This document shows, one piece after another, positions 22,013 through 30,900 of a DNA stretch of 64,000 nucleotides. The notes under the pieces are model-generated. The model did not search any database. It was given only the letters and a program-made list of their open reading frames with translations, and was not told the origin of the DNA. A program made the translations under genes and the position numbers. The stretch comes from Curvularia sp. ZM96. Taxonomy: Eukaryota; Ascomycota; Dothideomycetes; Pleosporales; Pleosporaceae. Each line of letters opens with the position of its first letter. Position 1 is the stretch's first letter. The stretch lies in assembly GCA_022457065.1 (NCBI GenBank), contig JAJGBQ010000007.1, positions 1,178,001 through 1,242,000 on the forward strand. Direction: 5' to 3'.

Positions 22013-22966
22013 ATGCATAGTTTGGCTTGCTCCGGACAACTAGACTATGAGCCTGGCAATCTCGACGATGCGGGCGAGGACAACTTTGACCCGGATGACG
22101 TTGATCCGGATGAGTCCTTGCCTTACGAGCTACACTCTCTCGTCACGTTAGCTGTAATGCTGGTGGAGCTATATCACGCCATACCGATTACAACTCTAGC
22201 AAGGAAGTATGGTTGCGATGTCCAAGTCAGCGAAGATAACAAAGTGTCTTGGATCAATGCAAATATTGTTTTTGAAGAATACAGGGTTGACATGCACACT
22301 CAATTTTGCTACGCCGTGGAGAAATATCTAGACCCGCAGACGTGGAAAGACGACTATGGGCGTAAGTTAGATACAGAAGCACTGCGGATCAGAATCTACA
22401 AAGAAATTGTGTACCCGTTGGAGAACGAACTGCAGCAGGCTTTTAGCAATATATTCGTCGAAGATCTCGACAATACCGCAGAGAAAATTGACTTTGGCTG
22501 CTGGGGCCAAGCCATCCAGAATCAACAGGCCACACTTCCGGACTGCCCTAGTTCACAGAACGCGGTTTCGGGGTACCTCACTGTGACTGGCCACTCCCAG
22601 TATTCTCAATATGATTCCTTGTCGCACAAGCGTCTCCATCGGCAGACACCACCTGCGCCGAGCCATCTTGCAGCACAAACTATTACGCAAATACCAGAGC
22701 GTAACACAACCCTAGGGTTACTAGATGCCTGCAACACAACGGCAAAGATTTCCGAAAGCATATCCAAGAACCAACCACCCGAGGCTTCGCGGATTGCACA
22801 TTGCGGAGCTGCCGCCCAACAACATGGCAATAATTTTAACACCCATAGCGATACGAGCCAATTCAACGCCCTCAGGGGTGCTCAGAACAACAATGCGGGC
22901 AGTGGAAACCAATTCTCTGATGCTAGATTCAGTGGGCTCGTATATTTCGGCAACTGTCAGTCTTGA
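22013..22966 (+). CDS. Chimeric ORF: truncated helical domain plus SesA-like fragment and sigma-like tail
   Basis: Open frame of 317 residues, no intron. Residues 1-175 (acidic start, then LHSLVTLAVMLVELYHA and YKEIVYPLENELQQAF) look like the C-terminal helical part of a larger fungal accessory protein, possibly DUF7580-like; this is only a weak impression. Residues about 235-265 (LLDACNTTAKISESISKN.., AAAQQHG) match in order a stretch of the SesA-like protein encoded at 28602-27967 (SLEACNAKVKLSESIFKD.., AAVQQQG). Then the rest of SesA is missing and the ORF ends in a tail with SQFNALRGAQNNNAGSGNQF and FSGLVYFG. It therefore looks like a fusion or deletion product, and a true start may have been lost. 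It could be a functional short protein or a pseudogene. Confidence 0.45.
   Translation: MHSLACSGQLDYEPGNLDDAGEDNFDPDDVDPDESLPYELHSLVTLAVMLVELYHAIPITTLARKYGCDVQVSEDNKVSWINANIVFEEYRVDMHTQFCYAVEKYLDPQTWKDDYGRKLDTEALRIRIYKEIVYPLENELQQAFSNIFVEDLDNTAEKIDFGCWGQAIQNQQATLPDCPSSQNAVSGYLTVTGHSQYSQYDSLSHKRLHRQTPPAPSHLAAQTITQIPERNTTLGLLDACNTTAKISESISKNQPPEASRIAHCGAAAQQHGNNFNTHSDTSQFNALRGAQNNNAGSGNQFSDARFSGLVYFGNCQS
22847..22951 (+). repeat. Sigma-like prion-motif tail, copy A
   Basis: About 105 bp encoding a Gly/Asn/Gln-rich C-terminal tail with two pseudo-repeats (SQFNALRGAQN and GSGNQFSD) and an end of the form F-S-G-x-V-x-F-G. The same layout recurs at 27788-27894 (plus) and 28089-27980 (minus). It resembles the sigma amyloid motif described for SesA/SesB/HET-eN type NLR partners. 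This copy is the most diverged: the first repeat has Asp-Thr-Ser instead of Gly-Ser-Gly. Confidence 0.55.
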
Positions 22967-24061
22967 AGCGTGCTTTATCAATCGGTAATTCTTACTGGAA
23001 CTGTAAAGATAGCTAGGAGTCAGGGACCAGGTCCATAGCAGCACATACCCCTCTTTGGTTGGGCTTTGATATCAAGGTAGTACGGATATGTGTTATTGTG
23101 GGTTTAATATGGTGCATCGAGAAAAATCAGTTCCTCAACAAAGTTCTGGTTGAGATATATTTGTATATAATTAGATTTACATAGATCAAGAGGCTATGGC
23201 GGACTATTCTTCATTATTTGTTATACTTGGGCCCCATTTGGTTCCTTTCATAGAGGTCTTTGTAGGTGAATCGTCATTGCCTTGCGAAAGGCCTTCCTTT
23301 GAGAGTATACAAACTGCGATAGAGCCCCTTGCTTTCCGCAAGAGCCCACAAATCGGCAGGATTGTTGGTTCAACGACTACGTCCCCGTAGTGACTGTATT
23401 CAGATATTATATAGACTTTGGTTGCTTTCCTTCTTTGCAGTGTGTGTTATTTGGAGTTGCGAGCGTTGTCTTGTAGTAACTAATATTATATTGGGAATTT
23501 GCCCTAGCTTCCAGAGCCTAGGAGAATGGGGCCAACCGCCACTAGTTGTGATGGGTATCAACGATCTAATTTCGCGAGGACCGTTCAGCGGACTTACCTA
23601 CCTGGTTCTAAAACAATTGACTAAGCTACTAGTGCGGAGTTTAATAAGGTCACTAGACATGCCTGAAAATGGGCCACAATATCTCGAGCGTTTATCGAGC
23701 CTTCGAACAGTTTAGATGAACGGTCAAGCGTAGTAAAAAGAAATGCTATCCTCCTAGCATCCGATGCCCACGGAATTACAGCTGCAAGGCGAACGGTGAG
23801 AGGGTGCTGTTACTTCAAGGGCCTATCGGTCCATGACCTGTAATTTGGTACCTTTTCTCTATGTCCTGGATATATTCAAATTTTGAAATCTGAACTTGGA
23901 ACCGTGAAAGGCCCTCAGCATATATGAAAACTGTTACGTCTGTCGAGAACATTCTGAATCTTATAAAGGGTTGCAAAGCTGTTATAATGATAATGTTGTT
24001 GTTCGAGTGATTGTGATCTTACTACTTTTTACTCTATTATAGACTATCGAAACTGTCAACA
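22967..24061. other. AT-rich intergenic DNA
   Basis: About 1.1 kb with short ORFs only. The longest (128 codons, from 23329) shows no recognisable domain. It may contain decayed fragments, but I cannot name them. Confidence 0.45.
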
Positions 24062-26317
24062 CTATTCGATCCGGACTTGTGTTTCTGCCCAACCCCTCAA
24101 CGCGCTGGGGAATGTCAATCTTTTTGTGTAAAACCCCACGACCCAGGGCTGCATGAAAAGTGAGATTTCTCCTACGCGCTCGAAACTTGACGAGCTCTCC
24201 GGCTGATACAATATCAGAAAATGTACTTCATCATTCCATTGATGTGAAACAAATAATGTGAGTTTGAGCAAGCAATCGACATATTGCTGTGACGGATGTG
24301 CAGCTTGTATTTGTCGAACAAGGAGCTCACCACGTCGCTCATCATAATTCACCCTAATCTGCTCAACAACTCCACCTTCATCATTACCTATGATTTTACC
24401 GGCTGTAGATATGTGTACGTCAAAAGCCTGTCCATGCAAGTGGAGGAAAGCGGGCGTCAATGCTAAATTTTCCCGAGCAAGTATCTCATCCTTAGCCTCA
24501 CTCCATGCAAGTACAGCTCCATCAGCATATTCGATACTAGCACGTGCGACAGCCCTGTGGCCTGTGTCATCTCGATCCCGGGGTACGAAAGCGCCGTAGA
24601 AGTGGACTCCATGAGTTTTCCATCCTAGCCACGTCCAGCTTGGAAACCTTTTGCGCCGCTCCAAGACAAGGCCATCATCGGAGTCTCCTTGAAAACTGTA
24701 CCAATTTAGACCTAGCACAAAGGCGTCCAAGTCACTGCGAAGCAGTTGAGAACTGAATATTGGGATCCCGCAGAGACTCTGGATTTTGCCTGGAAACTTC
24801 CGTTGAAAAGCAACAAAGACACCCTTGAAGGCATCTTGGATATCGTCATCGTTGGTAAGAGACCTTTTTAGGTATTCGTTAAGCCGTTCATTGAGTTCCA
24901 GTGGACTCTTTCCGAGTCCACGAAGGGGGAAGACTCGAGAGATGTCGATGTCGTCCCACATCCGAGCATTGTTTTGTGTATGCAATATTTCTTGCGGTGC
25001 TTGTATACTCTCGAGGCAATGCATGCCATTGCATTGAAAATATACCTGGCTATTGGTAAACACAAGTTTCCGTCGGGAGAGAAGTCCTTCTTGGTAAGTC
25101 CACCCTCGACTGTTCCATCTCGAAGATAAGATTTGATCTTTCGCATATGGTGCATACACGAGACTTCGGTGACCGATTGTTACAGACGGCTGACGTTCTC
25201 TTAAAGCTGCACCAAATCCAGATAATCCATGATCGGGGTCAACACCCGCCGCTGCGACCACTGTAAGGACGGAGTGCTGGTATATGATGTCCATGCTTTG
25301 TATCTGTATCTGTCTGCTCGTAGTATCGCCCTGAGTGATACAATATCGGTCTATCCAAAGATATCGATAACCCAATTCTGTCGTCAACTGAAGAGTGTTT
25401 TCAATCGTACGAGGCAAATCGGATGGAACCACACCTTCTTGGAGTACAATATCTTGATCTGGCCTGCCCCAGGTATAGCTAAGGGTTACATATTGTTTCT
25501 GGTCGACGATCTCCTCCCATGGTATGATTTTGCGCGTCGTGCAATCGATGACACAGAAGTTTTTGGGAACTTGCGGATCGGATTTCTGCTTGCACAAAGC
25601 CTTATGATGATTGTCACAAAAGCTAAGCCAGTCTTTGATAATGGCTAGATCCACCTGAGGTTGAATCTGACGGCCAGAGAAGCCCTCTTGTCCTTCAGAA
25701 AGCTCTATGATAAGTCCATGGTTATCGGGTCTGCGCGGGTTGTCTGGGAGGGGAATAACTCTGAAACCTGGCGATTCATCGAATGGAAGCTTCCAAGCAC
25801 CGAAGTGGCTCCTTGCTGGGAAGACTTCGAGATAGTAACCTGTATGCCCCACAGTATCACCTAACACTGGCTCCCTAACACTGTAGAAGAATCGGCACAA
25901 AGTACAACTACTCTGCGGACTTATGTAAGACAGATTATAAACCCTGTCACCCCAGATCTTGTAGAGCTTTGGATCTCTCCTATCTTCATTGAAGATCGCT
26001 TCGAAATCTATCCTTCGGCACATGCGACATATTCGATCGGCCTTATGTGCAGGTTCTGAGATCTGACCTTGACACTCTATCGTGTCCACTGTGCTGTATC
26101 GATTGTAACGAGATTCGATCCGTCGATATTTTCCGACGGGCAGAGCCACAGCCTGACTTTGCCGTTTTGCCGCGCCACGCAAAGCTGTGTCTCTCAAAAT
26201 CGGCTGTTGTTGTAGAATCTGGTCGGGCCTTTGGTGGACTTCAGGAGTTACACTTTTGCCCTGAGAGGTGGTGGGTACTCTTTTCTTCGCTGAAGCAGCT
26301 GACGTAATCTTAGGCAT
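24062..26317 (-). CDS. HET-domain protein (heterokaryon-incompatibility type)
   Basis: Intact single-exon gene of 751 residues. The N-terminus (1-90) is basic and disordered. A small Cys-containing region (CRMCRR, near 97-102, and SSCTLCRFF, near 137-144) precedes the HET domain, as in many fungal HET proteins. The domain (PF06985 type) starts near residue 276 with YVTLSYTWG and continues with LPRTIENTLQLTTELGYRYLWIDRYCI, the MDIIYQHSVLTVVAAAG block, and RGWTYQEGLLSRR. HET domains trigger cell death in vegetative incompatibility and probably immunity. The tail is a long C-terminal region without a sigma-like end. It is intact while neighbouring genes are decayed, which suggests selection or recent arrival. 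Confidence 0.9.
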   Translation of the reverse strand: MPKITSAASAKKRVPTTSQGKSVTPEVHQRPDQILQQQPILRDTALRGAAKRQSQAVALPVGKYRRIESRYNRYSTVDTIECQGQISEPAHKADRICRMCRRIDFEAIFNEDRRDPKLYKIWGDRVYNLSYISPQSSCTLCRFFYSVREPVLGDTVGHTGYYLEVFPARSHFGAWKLPFDESPGFRVIPLPDNPRRPDNHGLIIELSEGQEGFSGRQIQPQVDLAIIKDWLSFCDNHHKALCKQKSDPQVPKNFCVIDCTTRKIIPWEEIVDQKQYVTLSYTWGRPDQDIVLQEGVVPSDLPRTIENTLQLTTELGYRYLWIDRYCITQGDTTSRQIQIQSMDIIYQHSVLTVVAAAGVDPDHGLSGFGAALRERQPSVTIGHRSLVYAPYAKDQILSSRWNSRGWTYQEGLLSRRKLVFTNSQVYFQCNGMHCLESIQAPQEILHTQNNARMWDDIDISRVFPLRGLGKSPLELNERLNEYLKRSLTNDDDIQDAFKGVFVAFQRKFPGKIQSLCGIPIFSSQLLRSDLDAFVLGLNWYSFQGDSDDGLVLERRKRFPSWTWLGWKTHGVHFYGAFVPRDRDDTGHRAVARASIEYADGAVLAWSEAKDEILARENLALTPAFLHLHGQAFDVHISTAGKIIGNDEGGVVEQIRVNYDERRGELLVRQIQAAHPSQQYVDCLLKLTLFVSHQWNDEVHFLILYQPESSSSFERVGEISLFMQPWVVGFYTKRLTFPSALRGWAETQVRIE

Positions 26318-27193
26318 CGTCTAACTGCTCGTTCTGCTGCGGAGGCTGTAGACGCAAGAATATGATCTGTTCACCCAAGGGCCGGATGAGAAAAACTATC
26401 CAGCTGCTGCGAGTGATCTAGATTTGAATCAGTACCAATTGTGAGTTTTGAGGCGTATAGCTGCCTGCTGCGCCTCTTGATGCAGCTTAAACTCAGCCTC
26501 GAAGGGGTACGAACCAGTGTGGCTTATGCATGTAGCACAACGGTCTGTGCACGATATGTGCACGGTTTGGATTTGCTTGCAATGCGCGATTGCCAATATA
26601 TGTGATTGTAAAAAGAAGTGTGTCATTGCAATATCATCTGTGAAGACTGTTTGATCTGGCCTTATGGCTTATGGACAACAGCCCACTACACCATTCCTCC
26701 CATAGGGAGGACCAGCGCTAGTTGCGGAGTACTAGGCTTGAATCCTCTTGGTTCAGTCCCGCCCACCTGGATTGCATGATTGGTTAATCACGCCATTTGC
26801 GACAGGTCTGAAACTAGACCATTGTATCATTCCGAACCTCGCACATCTATCAGCGGCGCGCATCGTGTATGAGTATATGCAAGCCGTGCAGTATTAAGAG
26901 AGACAACGATACTGAAGGTTTAGCATAGTATTGCTGATCTCTTCTCTAGCTCAAGGCATAGCAGTGGACAGGTATTGAGCCGCGTTGTCACTCGTACTAG
27001 CCATTCGAGACGAAGAAGGGGGAAGCTAAAGAATACTTGAAACTATCAGGCTCATCAATTAGATAGTTTACGAGCCAAGTCAAAATTACAAATGTGTGTT
27101 CACGTGCCCATGAACTCAGAGTGCTCAGTAGGGGTGACACTCAGATATGGAGAATGCGAAAAATACCAACGTAAAATTTAGTGCATTGCCTCG
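26318..27193. other. AT-rich intergenic DNA upstream of two opposite-strand HET genes
   Basis: Holds the upstream region of the intact HET gene and the lost 5' part of the decayed HET gene that starts to be readable near 27200. No complete gene. A tRNA T-arm-like word near 26752-26766 lacks the rest of a tRNA. Confidence 0.45.
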
Positions 27194-27898
27194 TTGAACT
27201 CAGCGAGTGTGGTTGATGTTGTATTCACAAATCAAGCAGCGCGGAACTTTCAGAAGCTATTAACTCAATGTTTCGTTGGTATCACAATGCGGCTAAATGC
27301 TATGTATATCTATCTGATGTTTCCTCTCGGCAAATATGAAAGCCAGCTTTTCAGCATACCAGATGGTTTACTTGAGTTTGGACGCTCCAAGGGCTAGTTG
27401 CTCCAGCATGTGTCGAATTTTTTTTCTGTAGAGGGCGAGCGACTTGGTGACAAAGATTCAATGGTGCAAGAAATTCAGGGGATAACGGGAATCAGCACTC
27501 AAGCCCTTCAACTTCAAGGGAGACCTTTGTCTTGGTTTAGCGTTGATGAACGCTTGTCTTGGACTACGAGGCGTGAGACGAAACGCGAAGAGGACGCAGC
27601 ATACTCTCTGTTAGGTATTTTTGACATTCACATGCCGCTTATATATGAAGAGGGACAAAAAAAGGCATTCATTCGGCTGCACAAGGAGATCGAACAGTCG
27701 TCAAGGACTGAATCACCTGCTCTACCTCCAACGATTTCCACAGAGCAACGCAAGCGAAATTGCGAACCGGCTAGGTGGTCGTTTAACAGCTGTGGATCTG
27801 GAAATCAATTCAATGCCCCTGGTGGCATTCAGAACAGCAACACAGGCAGCGGCAATCAATTCCTTGGTAGTTTCAGTGGGCCTGTGCATTTTGGTTAG
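27194..27898 (+). pseudogene. Broken HET-domain gene with a C-terminal sigma-like tail
   Basis: Remnant of an HET-E/HET-D style HET domain. Reading the plus strand in the ancestral frame gives CCIHKSSSAELSEAINSMF, then RWYHNAAKCYVYLSDVSS, RWFT, WTLQGLVAPACVEFF, and, after a frameshift, SVEGERLGD, ITGISTQAL, ERLSWTTRRETKREEDAAYSLLGIF and MPLIYEEGQKKAF. Breaks: TGA at 27214-27216, TGA at 27337-27339 (TGG expected), TGA at 27373-27375 (CGA/Arg expected) and one extra T in a run of eight T at 27418-27425. The 166-codon ORF from 27398 remains open to a tail GSGNQFNAPGGIQNSNTGSGNQF..FSGPVHFG. The pairing of a HET domain with this tail is the notable point. The 5' end is lost. Confidence 0.8.
27788..27894 (+). 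repeat. Sigma-like prion-motif tail, copy B
   Basis: 107 bp encoding the C-terminus of the broken HET gene. It has two GSGNQF pseudo-repeats separated by an Asn-rich QNSNTGSG spacer and ends in FSGPVHFG. By hand alignment the first 74 nt differ from copy C at 12 positions, mostly transitions. The tail stayed open although the upstream domain is broken. Confidence 0.6.
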
Positions 27899-27966
27899 TG
27901 CCAGCAATGAACAAGACACATTTTGTTAGGCAGCAAGTTGTTTACTCTCAGCTGTCTATTGTAGTA

Positions 27967-28602
27967 CTATGAAACTTTGCCAAAATTTACAGTTCCAGTG
28001 AAGGTTGCGCTGGGAAATTGGTTGCTGCTACCTGTGTTGTTGTTCTGAGTACTACCTGGGGCGTTGAATTGGTTTCCAGAGCCATAGCTGTTAGATATAT
28101 CGCCCCGTCCATCATTTGGCACTGACGGCTCCATCGTTGACAACTTATCAATCGCATCATGCAATCGCTTGACCTGGTCTCTTGTTGTTGCCTTAACAGT
28201 GTCATTCTCAGCCAGTTCACATATGTCGTTCATCATCCCTAATGTCAAAACCTCCACCGTCCTTCCTTTCCCCTGTTGTTGCACAGCCGCTTTGTAACAT
28301 TCGAATCTCGAAGTCTCTGGCGCTCGTGCGACATCCTTAAATATGCTCTCAGATAGCTTGACTTTTGCGTTGCAGGCTTCCAATGAGACTATAGCCCTCT
28401 GGGAGTCTCCAGCTAGACCGCGTCCATCTAGTTGAGATTCGACAGTCTGGAGAGCCTCCTCTATGAGGAGCAGCCCTCGACCTGCTTCGTGGAAGGCTTC
28501 TTGGAGACTAGTGTCATTGTTGACAACATTGTACTCTTTTGTGGTGGTTTTGAGGATAGCGATCATACGAGAAATCAAGATGTTTACGTTGGGGTTTGTC
28601 AT
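27967..28602 (-). CDS. SesA-domain protein with a sigma-like C-terminal tail
   Basis: Intact 211-residue protein, single exon. Residues 1-150 fit the SesA family (PF17107 type, N-terminal domain found on fungal NACHT/P-loop NTPases and in stand-alone effectors). Features in order are LQEAFHEAGRGLLLIEEALQ, LEACNAKVKLSESIF, SRFECYKAAVQQQGKGRTVE and ICELAENDTVKA. A short linker leads to the tail GSGNQFNAPGSTQNNNTGSSNQF..FTGTVNFG. In known systems a SesA effector with a C-terminal sigma amyloid motif is activated by templating from an NLR that carries the same motif at its N-terminus. No such NLR lies in this window. It is tail-to-tail with the broken HET gene, 68 bp apart. Confidence 0.8.
   Translation of the reverse strand: MTNPNVNILISRMIAILKTTTKEYNVVNNDTSLQEAFHEAGRGLLLIEEALQTVESQLDGRGLAGDSQRAIVSLEACNAKVKLSESIFKDVARAPETSRFECYKAAVQQQGKGRTVEVLTLGMMNDICELAENDTVKATTRDQVKRLHDAIDKLSTMEPSVPNDGRGDISNSYGSGNQFNAPGSTQNNNTGSSNQFPSATFTGTVNFGKVS
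27980..28089 (-). repeat. Sigma-like prion-motif tail, copy C
   Basis: About 110 bp on the minus strand encoding the C-terminal tail of the SesA-like protein. It faces copy B as an inverted repeat with about 85 bp between them. It has two pseudo-repeats (GSGNQFNAPG, GSSNQFPS) around an NNNTG spacer. Confidence 0.65.
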
Positions 28603-29352
28603 CTTTTACGAAGGACGAAATTGAAAATATTGATACGCGAGAGACGTCAACTTTCTAAAATATATCGACTCTAGTATAAGGCCTGGAAGGGGATTTTCTT
28701 GAAGGAAATATCAAGAATGTCTAAAATTAGATATTAAGCCACCTTGCCTTCCATAGGAGAGACCCTTCAGCCTCATGCAACAATCTGAGGCATCCTCAAT
28801 TCCCATTTGCTAAGTGTGCATGTATGTGATGCATGTGACAAGCTTAAGACCAAGGTTTTTCTATAGGTCTATCCAATAAAACCCTCCAAATAAGCGCTCC
28901 ATTTGGCCCCCAGTACTTGTCCTATGGCATCTGAACTCCCAATAGGACCTTTCCCAAATGCAGGATCATGGTTGCGAGCCAATGAGCCCCGAAACAATAT
29001 TAACAATGCAGTACGAGGTACTAGCTAAGTGCCCTGCCTTTATCCCGACGGATGAAAAGCGCAATTCGGGGTCCAAACTATGCTAAAAGAAGCTTGACGT
29101 TGTTATAGGTTAATCTAATCTCTCCTTGACCAGAGACGACGAGGTTGGAGACCGACCACGCTCACATCAGAGGTTAATGTAATAACTGGTGTTAGATTAA
29201 GCAAAAAGGCTACCTATCAACTTCAGAAAGAGATTGGTGTATATAGTTACACACTTCTTCATCCCATCAGCATATCTTTAATCCCGTTCCCCAAACCATT
29301 AAACACTCACCCTCTTATGCAATCTGACCATACCCCTCTCCCTTCCCTTCAT
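28603..29352. other. Right border of the accessory island
   Basis: 750 bp between the SesA gene start and the mysC stop. No gene is visible. It marks the return from AT-rich accessory DNA to normal composition near 29.3 kb. Confidence 0.5.
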
Positions 29353-30900
29353 CTACATCTCAAACATCTTCGTCGTACTAACATTAATCCTACTCCACGC
29401 CCTGCCACTCACCAACGCCTCCAAAAACCTCGCCGGCCAATAAACATGATACAGCACAAAAAACGGCACCGGGTCCTCAAACGTATACGTGCCATCCTTC
29501 CAGGTCACCAAATGCCGGAAAAAAGTGAAGAAATGCTCTGTCGCCTGCTGGAACGAGATAGCACCAAACAGTGTGTCGAGAAGAGGTAGGATGATGAATG
29601 ACACGAGGTCGTGCCCAATCCAGTAGTAGCTATATGTCGGTGTGCGGGGAAATACGGGAGTTGCTGCGGTTTTGGAGGACACGGGGTTGAGACTGTTGAA
29701 GATGGAGAGATAGGCTTCTGCCATTTCGGGAGTTTGTTCGAAGAGTACGACTGCTGTGTGGGCGCGGGGATTACATTCGATAGGGTAGAATTTCGCGTCG
29801 GCACCTTTATCGTCGTCTTCAACAAGGAAATCGAAGCTGAGGTGTCCGGTAAAGCTCTCTCCTCCATCTTCACAGACGCGTTCTGTGAACTCGAGCATCT
29901 TTTGGCTGAGTGGAGAGGAGGGCGGAAGCGGTTCGTAGTGCATGAGGAGCTCGAGACTGGGACAGCTGGTGAAGGCCTTTACTTTTCCACGGATGACGAG
30001 CGCGTGCGTGCAGTACTCGTTTCCTTTGATGAACTGTTGGAGCTGGAAGGGATTTTCTTTGCTGATGTTGAGCGAGTGGATGTATTCGGCTGTTGCTTTT
30101 GGTGTCTGGAAAGGGAGCAACGTCATCATGTTGTTCCGGGCTTTATCATCTACACCAATTGGCTTCATGATGAACTTTCGTCTGCTGTCTTTTCTGCCTT
30201 TTGTAGGCGTTCTGTGAAGCTCTCTCATAAGCACATCGAGTGCTTCAGAAGCATCAGTGCAACGATGAGATTCCGGTGTAGGGAGGCCGAGTGACTCAAT
30301 ATAGTCGATGAACTTGTCCTTTTCGTGGAACTTCTCAACAACATCTTCACGGAACTGAATGGCTTCAAATGGACGTCCCCGCTCCTTTGCTTGCTGCTCT
30401 GCTATGCGGACGACCTGTCCATCCTCCACGGCGGCAACTACACTAGAGCAGGAGATCCACAAGTTGACCTTTTCCTTTTGGATAATGGAGAGGATCGAGT
30501 CGATGTATGGCTCTGCATCGTCGCCACTGGGTTTTTCCAGAAGGTAGTACTTGGAGATGGCGCTGGAGAAACGGCCTGGAGATAGAGCAGATATGTCGGC
30601 ACCAATGATTCGATGTGGTGTATGCTGGGCGAGATTTCGCGCAATAGTAAGGCCCTTTGTCATGGACACGCCGGTAACGAGGATCGTCTTGCGGCGGCGT
30701 GTTGCTGCAACATGTCTCTTGTCCTCTTTGGTGAATGTTGCATTGCGCTCTCCATGGAGCTTCGTCACAGCAAGCCCGAGCACCACCAGAGCTGCCGAGA
30801 CGGGAGCCAGCACCACGCTCAGGACCAGTAGGAGCACATTCTTCGACACATGACCGTAGTAGAACGGCACAGCTGCATCGCCTTTGTTGCCTTTGGCCAT
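29353..30900 (-). CDS. mysC: ATP-grasp ligase of mycosporine biosynthesis (MysC-type)
   Basis: ATP-grasp enzyme that joins glycine (in cyanobacterial MysC) or another amino acid to 4-deoxygadusol to give a mycosporine. Single exon, 515 residues. The N-terminus has a hydrophobic segment (about 18-46, NVLLLVLSVVLAPVSAALVVLGL), so membrane association is likely. It is followed by KTILVTGVSMTKGLTIARNL, the MysC-type start of the soluble domain, GRFSSAISKYY, KFIMKPIGVDD (ATP-binding Lys) and IECNPRAHTAVVLF, whose Glu/Asn would bind metal. Its order and motifs fit MysC rather than D-Ala-D-Ala ligases. It lies next to an O-methyltransferase and a DDG synthase, which fixes the pathway. The amino acid used (Gly, Gln, Ala or other) cannot be read from the sequence. 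Confidence 0.87.
   Translation of the reverse strand: MAKGNKGDAAVPFYYGHVSKNVLLLVLSVVLAPVSAALVVLGLAVTKLHGERNATFTKEDKRHVAATRRRKTILVTGVSMTKGLTIARNLAQHTPHRIIGADISALSPGRFSSAISKYYLLEKPSGDDAEPYIDSILSIIQKEKVNLWISCSSVVAAVEDGQVVRIAEQQAKERGRPFEAIQFREDVVEKFHEKDKFIDYIESLGLPTPESHRCTDASEALDVLMRELHRTPTKGRKDSRRKFIMKPIGVDDKARNNMMTLLPFQTPKATAEYIHSLNISKENPFQLQQFIKGNEYCTHALVIRGKVKAFTSCPSLELLMHYEPLPPSSPLSQKMLEFTERVCEDGGESFTGHLSFDFLVEDDDKGADAKFYPIECNPRAHTAVVLFEQTPEMAEAYLSIFNSLNPVSSKTAATPVFPRTPTYSYYWIGHDLVSFIILPLLDTLFGAISFQQATEHFFTFFRHLVTWKDGTYTFEDPVPFFVLYHVYWPARFLEALVSGRAWSRINVSTTKMFEM

Noticed and set aside
23196..23715. Overlapping 64- and 128-codon plus-strand frames in the island
   Set aside because: No domain recognised and no family-like blocks; could not be distinguished from chance or fully decayed coding DNA.
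26745..26775. T-arm-like GGTTCAGTCCCG
   Set aside because: No D-arm, anticodon arm or acceptor stem around it. At most a decayed remnant.
18928..29352. NLR (NACHT/NB-ARC) receptor or transposase in the island
   Set aside because: Searched by eye for P-loop plus WD/ankyrin/TPR repeats, and for DDE or reverse-transcriptase blocks. None seen, so neither a receptor nor a mobile element is claimed.
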